Shown: positions 43,314 through 50,220 of the stretch, piece by piece | How positions within the stretch are numbered: the first letter of the stretch is position 1 | How the letters are laid out: each line of letters starts with the position of its first letter | Assembly: GCA_020831485.1 (NCBI GenBank) | Contig: JAFIGG010000006.1 | Coordinates: 17,276 to 81,275, forward strand | From: Opitutales bacterium | GTDB lineage: Bacteria > Verrucomicrobiota > Verrucomicrobiia > Opitutales > Oceanipulchritudinaceae | DNA length: 64,000 nucleotides | Direction: 5' to 3' | Notes under the pieces: generated by a model | The model's database searches: none | Told to the model about the DNA's origin: nothing | The model's input: the letters and a program-made list of their open reading frames with translations, nothing else | Made by a program: the position numbers and the translations under genes

Positions 43314-44546
43314 ATGAAATCGGTTACAGCCTCAAAGGTCACCAGCAAAAAAGTCGCCAAGGTTTATGACGAAGTGGGGATGAAAACTTATGCCTCACTG
43401 CCTATTTCCCTCGTCCGTGGTGAAGGCTCCATGGTTTGGGACGCCGAGGGCCGCCGCTATCTGGACTTCATGTCGGGCATTGCGGTCAATACCCTGGGCC
43501 ACTGCCATCCCGAGTGGGTTCGAAAAGTGCGGGAACAGCTCGAAACGCTGGTCCATGTGAGCAATATTTTCCACATCCCGGGCCAGGCTCAGCTGGCCGC
43601 GCGGCTGGTTGAGCACGCGGGTCCTGGTCGGGTGTTCTTTTGCAATTCCGGGGCGGAAGCCAACGAATTTCTGATTAAACTGGCTCGCCTTTGGGGTCGG
43701 CAGAAATCTGCAGGCGAAGAAGGCCGCTGTTACAAGGTGATCACCGCAACCAACGCCTTTCACGGCCGGACCTTTGGAGGCATGGCGGCGACCCCACAAG
43801 CAAAGATCCAGAGCGGCTTTGCGCCGATGTTGCCCGGATTCAAGCACGCTGAATTCAATGACCTCGCCAGCTTTGAGGCGCAGATTGACGAAGAGTGCGC
43901 GGCCATCATGCTGGAAACCATTCAGGGAGAGGGTGGCATCCACGTGGCCAGTGCGGAATTCCTGCAGGGCATTCGGGACCTCTGCGATCGCCATGGATTG
44001 ATGATGATCATGGACGAAGTTCAGTGTGGCCTGGGCCGGACCGGGAAATTCTTCGCCTACGAACATGCCGGAGTGACTCCGGACGCCATCGGCATGGCCA
44101 AGGGCCTCGGCGGCGGTTTCCCGATTGGGGCTGCCTGGGTTGCCCGCGGCTACGATGAACTTTTCCAGCCAGGCTCACACGGCACCACTTTTGGTGGCAG
44201 CCCGCTCGCCTGCGCTTCTGCCAATGCAGTGCTCGACGTCATGGAAGCGGATAACCTGCTCGACCGGGTTATTGTACAAAGTCCGGCTTGGCACAATGCT
44301 TTGAAGCAGCTGGCCGAACGGCATTCGCAGCATGTGGCTGGAATGCGTGGCCTGGGCTATCATGTCGCGTTGGTGATGCGGACGGATCCCGCCGCCTGGA
44401 TCACACGCTTCCGCGAAAACGGATTGCTGACGGTGCGCGGCGGTAACGATGCCATCCGCCTCATGCCGCCCCTCACCGCAAGCGCCACTGAACTCGAAAA
44501 TGCAGTCGATGTAATCGACTTTGTTTTGGGAACCACCAATGCCTGA
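43314..44546 (+). CDS. argD: Acetylornithine aminotransferase
   Basis: A 410-residue class III PLP aminotransferase that makes N-acetylornithine. The pyridine-binding region is HGRTFGGMAATPQ, IMDEVQCGLGRTGKFFA holds the Asp, and the PLP lysine is in GMAKGLGGGFPIGA. I used ATG 43314 rather than the TTG at 43308. It sits 12 bases after argB and six before argF. Fusions or isozymes in lysine synthesis (dapC activity) are possible for this family. Confidence 0.95.
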   Translation: MKSVTASKVTSKKVAKVYDEVGMKTYASLPISLVRGEGSMVWDAEGRRYLDFMSGIAVNTLGHCHPEWVRKVREQLETLVHVSNIFHIPGQAQLAARLVEHAGPGRVFFCNSGAEANEFLIKLARLWGRQKSAGEEGRCYKVITATNAFHGRTFGGMAATPQAKIQSGFAPMLPGFKHAEFNDLASFEAQIDEECAAIMLETIQGEGGIHVASAEFLQGIRDLCDRHGLMMIMDEVQCGLGRTGKFFAYEHAGVTPDAIGMAKGLGGGFPIGAAWVARGYDELFQPGSHGTTFGGSPLACASANAVLDVMEADNLLDRVIVQSPAWHNALKQLAERHSQHVAGMRGLGYHVALVMRTDPAAWITRFRENGLLTVRGGNDAIRLMPPLTASATELENAVDVIDFVLGTTNA

Positions 44547-44552
44547 TTTTCC

Positions 44553-45506
44553 ATGAGCCAATCGTTTCTCAAGTCCACTGATTTCACCCGCGATGAAGCC
44601 GCTGCGCTCTTTCACCTGACCGCTGAGCTGAAGGCCCGACGCGGCAAGGGGCACATCGAGCCTCTGAATGGCCAAACCTGGGCCATGCTGTTTCATAAAT
44701 CCAGCACCCGCACCCGGATTTCTTTCGAAGTCGGAGTTCATGAACTGGGCGGACATCCGATGATTCTGGATCCCAACTCGTTGCAGCTGGGCCGTGGCGA
44801 GTCGGTTGAGGATACAGCGCGGGTGATGTCCCGCTACCTGCATGGAATCATTATCCGAACCTACGAACAGGCTCTGCTCGACCAGTTTGATCATGCGGGA
44901 TCGATTCCGGTGGTGAATGCACTCACCAACGAACTGCACCCTTGTCAGATTTACACGGATGCCTTCAGCCTTATTGAGCGCTGGTCAGAGCCGGGCAAGG
45001 CCGACCTCGCCTCGCTCGCGGGACGGCAGATCTGTTTTGTCGGAGATTGTGCGTCCAATATGGCCCACAGCTGGATTCTGGCTTCAGCTCTGTTTGGCAT
45101 TCAATTGCACCTCACAGGGCCGAAGGCCTACCAGCCTTTGCCCTTTGTGGCCGACCTGTTGAAGGATGCCGGCCTGGAGCCAACCTGGAGCTTTAGTGAC
45201 GATGCCAAGGCAGCAGTTGAAGGCTCGGACATGGTCTATACTGATGTCTGGGTAAGCATGGGCGATGAGGATGAAAAAGAGCAGCGACTGCGGGATTTCA
45301 TGCCTTATCAGGTCAATAAAGCGCTGATGTCGGTTGCCAAACCGGACGCCTATTTTATGCACTGTCTGCCGGCACACGAGGGTGAAGAGGTGACCGCAGA
45401 GGTTCTGAAGGATCCACGCTCCATCATTTTTGACCAGGCCGAGAACCGGCTGCACACACAGAAGGCGATTCTGGCCGGCTTGGCGGATCCGAGTTTGCTT
45501 CGTTGA
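44553..45506 (+). CDS. argF: Ornithine carbamoyltransferase
   Basis: A 317-residue enzyme that makes citrulline from ornithine and carbamoyl phosphate. The carbamoyl-phosphate site is SSTRTRISFE (residues 50-59), HPCQIYTD follows near residue 130, and the ornithine-side motif is HCLPAHEGEE (near 270). It is the last gene of the arg operon. argG and argH are not in the window. Confidence 0.96.
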   Translation: MSQSFLKSTDFTRDEAAALFHLTAELKARRGKGHIEPLNGQTWAMLFHKSSTRTRISFEVGVHELGGHPMILDPNSLQLGRGESVEDTARVMSRYLHGIIIRTYEQALLDQFDHAGSIPVVNALTNELHPCQIYTDAFSLIERWSEPGKADLASLAGRQICFVGDCASNMAHSWILASALFGIQLHLTGPKAYQPLPFVADLLKDAGLEPTWSFSDDAKAAVEGSDMVYTDVWVSMGDEDEKEQRLRDFMPYQVNKALMSVAKPDAYFMHCLPAHEGEEVTAEVLKDPRSIIFDQAENRLHTQKAILAGLADPSLLR

Positions 45507-45581
45507 CCTGGCTTACCCCGCCCCCGCCATTCAATTGCCGGTCGACCGGTTAAGCTTGATGCTGGGGCAGAGTGGCACAGC

Positions 45582-47060
45582 ATGAAAGCGTGGGTGTCCC
45601 CGCACTGTATGAAACCTAAATCTAAATCGGCCAATCGGATCACTCAGTCCACTCGTGTGGTCCGGAGGTATTTGGATAAGCGCCTCTGGGAGCCGATGAG
45701 TTCGGAGGGCAATCGTTGGGAGCACCGTTTGCGCAATCTTTTGCGCGTTGGCGTAATATGCGTCAACGGTATGAAGGAAAACGGACTCTTCAGCAGGGCG
45801 GCGGGTTTGAGCTACGGTGCACTGATGGCAATGGGGCCCCTGATTGCCATTGCTGTCTGGATTTCCGGAGCCTTTGTGCAGACGGATGCCGAAACACAGA
45901 TCAAGAAATTGCTGCTGTTTGTTTCCCCCTCGTTGAATGAATACCTGGTGGTCGAAGAGGCGGCAAACGGCAATGGAGTGGGGGAATTGGACAACCTGAT
46001 CAATCAGGTCGTTTCCGGTGCCCAAAATCTGGTGGAACAGATAAATCTTGGCGGTTCCAAAGCCTTTGGAACCTTTGGGGCAGTGCTGCTTATATGGTTG
46101 TCTATCCAGTTGATGACAACGATTGAGACCACCTTGAACCGGATCTGGGGGGTGAGCAAGGGGCGTCCCTGGGGGCAGCGCATCATTACCTATTGGTCCT
46201 TTATCAGCCTTGGAGCTGTGCTTGGACTTGGCTCCACCGCTTTGGTGTCTGCGAGCAACCTTGCCATGTTTTTTGAGTGGGTTCCGTTTGGTAGCGCGTT
46301 GACGCCCTTTTTCATCGCCCTGACCCCAGTGCTGTCCTACCTGATGCTGGTGGCTCTGCTGTGCCTGTTCTATATGTTTTTCCCTCACATTCGGGTGCAG
46401 TTTAAACCCGCACTGATTGGTGCCGCGGTTGCCGCTATTTTGCTGATCGCCAACAATTACCTGTCAATCCTCTACATTCATCGCGTGGTATCCCTGCAGA
46501 GCCTCTATGGCTCACTCGGCATTATCATTGTGCTGATGTTTGGCATGTACCTGTTCTGGGTGTTTATCCTGCTGGGTGGTCAGTTGAGTTTTGCAGTGCA
46601 GAACCTCCGCTTTTTGAGCGACCAGCAGACCTGGAAACGCCTGAGCCCGCTTTCCCGCGAACTGCTCGTTCTGGCTGTCTTTCTGAACGCTTCACGCCGT
46701 TTCGCCCGCTGCGAACGGGCCCCCTCCAATGAAGAAATAGCTGATCAGCTGCACGCACCGGTCAATGCCGTCAACGAGTCCGTCAGTATCCTACGCGATT
46801 TCGGTTGGCTGTCTCCGGTGCAGTTGACTACCGAAGAAGGGCGTGACTGGACCGGTTACCAGCCCTCCATCCCGCTGGATAAGATTACTTTGGCTGAATT
46901 CCACCAGCGTTTCGGCAGTTCAGGTAACAACGATCCTGGGCAAAGGCTTGCCGATGAAGACGAAATCTTACGTCGATACCGATCAGAATCTCTTCCGGTC
47001 GATGTGGACCCCTTTTTCCAGCGCTCAATCAAGGAACTGATTGATAGCGAGGAATCTTGA
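45582..47060 (+). CDS. YihY/BrkB-family membrane protein with a cytoplasmic C-terminal domain
   Basis: A 492-residue inner-membrane protein. The first of about six transmembrane segments starts near residue 75 (GLSYGALMAMGPLIAIAVWISGAF). The family signature, two long central helices and NRIWGV, follows near residue 180. After the membrane domain, about 130 residues form a soluble tail that looks like a winged helix (NEEIADQLHAPVNAVNESVSILRDFGWL). BrkB-type proteins were once called RNase BN, but no nuclease activity should be assumed. Start may be ATG 45582 or 45609. Transported substrate unknown. Confidence 0.8.
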   Translation: MKAWVSPHCMKPKSKSANRITQSTRVVRRYLDKRLWEPMSSEGNRWEHRLRNLLRVGVICVNGMKENGLFSRAAGLSYGALMAMGPLIAIAVWISGAFVQTDAETQIKKLLLFVSPSLNEYLVVEEAANGNGVGELDNLINQVVSGAQNLVEQINLGGSKAFGTFGAVLLIWLSIQLMTTIETTLNRIWGVSKGRPWGQRIITYWSFISLGAVLGLGSTALVSASNLAMFFEWVPFGSALTPFFIALTPVLSYLMLVALLCLFYMFFPHIRVQFKPALIGAAVAAILLIANNYLSILYIHRVVSLQSLYGSLGIIIVLMFGMYLFWVFILLGGQLSFAVQNLRFLSDQQTWKRLSPLSRELLVLAVFLNASRRFARCERAPSNEEIADQLHAPVNAVNESVSILRDFGWLSPVQLTTEEGRDWTGYQPSIPLDKITLAEFHQRFGSSGNNDPGQRLADEDEILRRYRSESLPVDVDPFFQRSIKELIDSEES

Positions 47061-47117
47061 CAGTGGAGCGACCCCATTTACTTTTGCTCCTTTTCTCACC
47101 CCCTCTAAATTAGATTC

Positions 47118-48800
47118 ATGATCACCTGGTTGCAGAATTTCTTTCTCAAACACAACAAGTGGCTCTTCGGCGTCCTCTTGGTTGTTATTATCGTCACCTT
47201 CGTGCTTACGATCGGTCCTCAGAGCTTCTTTGGTGGTCCCAGTGTGCAGCAGCGGGAGCGGGTCGATTTTTACGGCTACAACTTAAGCTCGCCGGGTGAC
47301 CAGCAGGCGCTGTTCAATTCTGCCGAGATCAGTATCATCCTGAATCCGGAGCTGGGAGTGAACCGCAATCAGTTGGCTGATTACGCTTACCTCCGCGCCA
47401 CTGGCCTGGGCCTTGCCCGTGAACTCGGTATTCCGCGCCCCCGCCGCGAGCAGATGGAGGACTTCATTCGTGGTAAAATGATTTTCCGCGATTTTGAAAG
47501 CGGTGAGTTCTCAGCGGAGAGCTACAATCAGATGCTCGGAATGCTTGAGTCCGGCACTCAGTTTTCGCGCGAAGCCATTGCCCGCGTTTTGCGCGAAGAT
47601 TGGCAGATCGCCCAGGTTCGCCGAATGTTGGCCGGCCCTGGTGTCGAACTGCCATTCGAGCAGAAGCAAAACTTCCTTGCCGAGGAAACCTTGTTCGATG
47701 TGGTTGTGGCTCGGGTGAACTACGACGACTTTCGACCCGAAATGGAAGCGACCGACGGGGATTTGTATGAATTTTATCAGAATCACTCTGACCGCTATGA
47801 AGAGCGCCGGAAAATCCGTGTTACGGCCCTGTATTTTGAAGCCGATGCTTTTCGCGATCGGGTTGAAGTTCCGCAGGAATCCGTTTTGCAGACCTATTTC
47901 GACCGCAATCGCTTTATTTACGAAAGCGAACGTGAGCGCCCTGTCGAAGGCGAAGATCCCTTGCCGCCGCTGACATTGGACGAGATCCGCCCGCGCGTTG
48001 TTGACGATTATCGTCGCGAGCAGGCCTGGCGGGCAGCAGAAGAAGCCTCCGAGTCCTTCAGTGTGAAACTTTGGGAGCGTGAGATCGGCCGCGATTCGGA
48101 TGAGTTTCAGGCCTTGGCAGATGAATACCGTGTGCGCAAGGAATCCATCGAACCTTATGCGCGCAACCGCGCTCCGTCGCATCCGCGCATCAATCGCCAA
48201 CTGCTCGAATCCATGTGGATGTTCTCGGCCGGACAAGCACGTTACTTTTCCGATATCGGCGAACTCCGTGGCGGTGGTGCCGTGGTCCTGGTCTTTGATG
48301 AAGTGATCCCTGAGCGCCTGCCACCTTTTGAAGAGGTGGCCGATCTGGTCGAGAGGGACTGGATGCGCGAAAACCGTCGCCGCCTGTTTTCCGAGCATGG
48401 GGAAGATCTTCATGCGGAATTGCGCGATCGCCTGAATGATGGCGAGGACTTTGTCGCCGCAGCTGAATCCTTGGGGCTTTCAACCGAAAATCCGGACCGC
48501 TTCAAAGGCAGTGACACGCCGCAAAGCCTGCAGCGCCTGAATGTCTGGCAGCATGGCCGAAACCTGCCCTCCGGAACCTTGTCTCGGATGTCGATTGAAT
48601 CCAGCGAGGGTATCTTTATCTTCATGCGCGACCGCGAAGTGCCGGATGTGGATTACGAGTCGGAAGAATTTTTGGCCTTTGTCGATGAATATGAAGACTT
48701 CCTGTCCCAGGCCAAAGGCTGGTCACGGCTCCGCGAGATGGCTGATCGCAAGATGGCCCGCCTCGTCGGCGACGATGTGGATCTGGACCCGATCTTCTGA
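47118..48800 (+). CDS. PpiD-like membrane-anchored SurA_N domain protein
   Basis: A 560-residue protein with a single N-terminal anchor (KWLFGVLLVVIIVTFVLTIG, about residues 14-33) and a large periplasmic part. The early periplasmic region (NQLADYAYLRATGLGLARELGI and MEDFIRGKMIFRD) matches the SurA_N/PpiD chaperone module. I find no good parvulin active-site motif in the middle, where PpiD carries one, so it is probably a chaperone without isomerase activity. It lies 57 bases after the YihY gene and ends at a terminator shared with purC. Confidence 0.75.
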   Translation: MITWLQNFFLKHNKWLFGVLLVVIIVTFVLTIGPQSFFGGPSVQQRERVDFYGYNLSSPGDQQALFNSAEISIILNPELGVNRNQLADYAYLRATGLGLARELGIPRPRREQMEDFIRGKMIFRDFESGEFSAESYNQMLGMLESGTQFSREAIARVLREDWQIAQVRRMLAGPGVELPFEQKQNFLAEETLFDVVVARVNYDDFRPEMEATDGDLYEFYQNHSDRYEERRKIRVTALYFEADAFRDRVEVPQESVLQTYFDRNRFIYESERERPVEGEDPLPPLTLDEIRPRVVDDYRREQAWRAAEEASESFSVKLWEREIGRDSDEFQALADEYRVRKESIEPYARNRAPSHPRINRQLLESMWMFSAGQARYFSDIGELRGGGAVVLVFDEVIPERLPPFEEVADLVERDWMRENRRRLFSEHGEDLHAELRDRLNDGEDFVAAAESLGLSTENPDRFKGSDTPQSLQRLNVWQHGRNLPSGTLSRMSIESSEGIFIFMRDREVPDVDYESEEFLAFVDEYEDFLSQAKGWSRLREMADRKMARLVGDDVDLDPIF

Positions 48801-48830
48801 TCGGGGATTACTCAGTTGAACCTTTGAATG

Positions 48831-48860
48831 AAGCCGGACTTTGTCCGGCTTTATTCTTTT
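48831..48860 (+). terminator. Terminator at the PpiD-like / purC convergent junction
   Basis: AAGCCGGAC (48831-48839) pairs with GTCCGGCTT (48843-48851) around TTT, followed by TATTCTTTT. The 3' arm touches the purC stop codon (48851-48853, minus strand). It should act mainly on the plus strand. Confidence 0.7.
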
Positions 48861-49777
48861 GTGAGCTTTTCGAGGGCTTCCCAGTAGCGCTCGAATGTGC
48901 GTTTCGTTACCTCTGCCGGCAGTTCCGGGCCCGGAGGGGTCTTGTCCCAATCGAGGCTTTCCAGATAGTCACGGACAAACTGCTTGTCATAAGCGGTCTG
49001 AGCGCGGCCCGGAGCGTATTTGTCCGAAGGCCAGAAACGTGAGCTGTCAGGCGTCAACACTTCGTCGATTAGACAAATCTGGTCTTCCAGATCGATGCCA
49101 AACTCAAATTTGGTGTCCGCCAGTATCAAGCCCGCAGCCCGGGCGGTTGCACTTCCGAGGGCAAACAGCTTCATGCTGACGTCGCGGATCTCCTCGAAGC
49201 GTTCTTCGCCCAACAGCCGGATCCCATCCTCAATCGACATCGGCTCGTCGTGGTTACCCACCGCAGCCTTGGTCGTTGGAGTGAACATTGGTGTCGGCAG
49301 CTTGCTGCTTTCCAGCAATCCGGCCGGCAAAGGCTGCCCAAAGAGCGTTCCCGTGCGCAGGTAGCTCTTCCATCCACTGCCGGATAGATAAGCCCTTACA
49401 ACGGCCTCTATTGGCACCGTACGCATCTTCCGCACCAACATTGAGCGGGGAATCAGCTGCTCGTGACCTTTGAGTACCTGCTTTAGCGCTTCGTGATGGT
49501 TTTCAACAAGATGATTTTGAATAAGACTCGCGGATTCTGCGAACCAGTGCAGGCTGATCTGTGTGAGCAGAATGCCTTTCCCTGCAATCCCGGTAGGCAG
49601 CACGACGTCGAAGGCCGACAAGCGGTCGGTCGCGATCATCAAGTAGGCATCCGGCAGTTCATAGATTTCACGAACCTTGCCCGATGCCGTGTGCGGGTAG
49701 GGCAGGCTGCCCAGCTCGACCAGCGGTTCGGCGGGGATGGAGGCACGGATTTCCGGCAATGTCATCAGTTTGGCCAT
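48851..49777 (-). CDS. purC: Phosphoribosylaminoimidazole-succinocarboxamide synthase
   Basis: A 308-residue SAICAR synthase of purine synthesis, the longer ADE1-like form. It joins aspartate to CAIR with ATP. GKVREIYELPD and LMIATDRLSAFDVVLP are the ATP-site motifs, VVRAYLSGSGWKSY lies near residue 130, and LILADTKFEFG near residue 215. It stands alone on the minus strand, convergent with the PpiD-like gene and divergent from tRNA-Glu. Confidence 0.95.
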   Translation of the reverse strand: MAKLMTLPEIRASIPAEPLVELGSLPYPHTASGKVREIYELPDAYLMIATDRLSAFDVVLPTGIAGKGILLTQISLHWFAESASLIQNHLVENHHEALKQVLKGHEQLIPRSMLVRKMRTVPIEAVVRAYLSGSGWKSYLRTGTLFGQPLPAGLLESSKLPTPMFTPTTKAAVGNHDEPMSIEDGIRLLGEERFEEIRDVSMKLFALGSATARAAGLILADTKFEFGIDLEDQICLIDEVLTPDSSRFWPSDKYAPGRAQTAYDKQFVRDYLESLDWDKTPPGPELPAEVTKRTFERYWEALEKLTKE

Positions 49778-49851
49778 GGCTCTTTGCTATAAATGAAAGC
49801 GCGAACACTGCTCGTTAAAAAACTCCGATGCAATTTTTTTCGAAAAAAAGC

Positions 49852-49879
49852 TTGCGCGTCAGCCGCGTCAAAGTAGCTT
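49852..49879 (+). promoter_or_regulatory. Possible promoter of tRNA-Glu
   Basis: TTGCGC (49852-49857), 16 bases, TAGCTT (49874-49879), ending 16 bases before the tRNA. The spacing equals that of the rplM promoter. Confidence 0.3.
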
Positions 49880-49895
49880 CACCAATCTTTGTTGC

Positions 49896-49973
<78 letters not shown>

Positions 49974-49985
49974 TTATTCCCGAGG

Positions 49986-50012
49986 CCGTGAAATACTCTT
50001 CACGGTTTTTTT
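49986..50012 (+). terminator. Terminator after tRNA-Glu
   Basis: CCGTGAA (49986-49992) pairs with TTCACGG (49999-50005) and is followed by seven T residues. Confidence 0.9.
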
Positions 50013-50049
50013 GTGCCCGCATCTTTCTACTGAAGCAGTAGGGGATGGA

Positions 50050-50177
50050 GTGGTGAAGTGGTGGATTGGTGGAATGTTGGAGCCCGGCCTTTTAGGCCGA
50101 ATGTGGGGCTGTGAGGCTGTGGGCTGTTAGGCTGTGAAGCGGGTTGGATCCTCGGGGGCGCGGACGCCTCGTCCGCG
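50050..50177. repeat. Composite intergenic repeat: tandem octamers plus a GC-rich palindrome
   Basis: Three copies of a GTGGTGRA-like octamer (50050-50073), four copies of a GGCTGTGA-like unit (50107-50137), a short CGGCC/GGCCG hairpin between them, and a perfect eight-pair palindrome CGCGGACG-CCT-CGTCCGCG (50159-50177). They lie between tRNA-Glu and the 3' end of the 987-aa gene. There is no T run, so the palindrome is not a standard terminator. It resembles dispersed REP-like elements, but only one copy is in the window. Confidence 0.6.
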
Positions 50178-50220
50178 TGCGTTGTGAGAGAGCTGAGCTC
50201 AATTGTGCCCCCAACCCCTA

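Noticed and set aside
45509..45581. CCGGTCGACCGG palindrome after argF as a regulatory site
   Set aside because: A single 12-base restriction-type palindrome without flanking structure is weak evidence.
50159..50177. GC palindrome as terminator of the 987-aa gene
   Set aside because: No T run follows on either strand.
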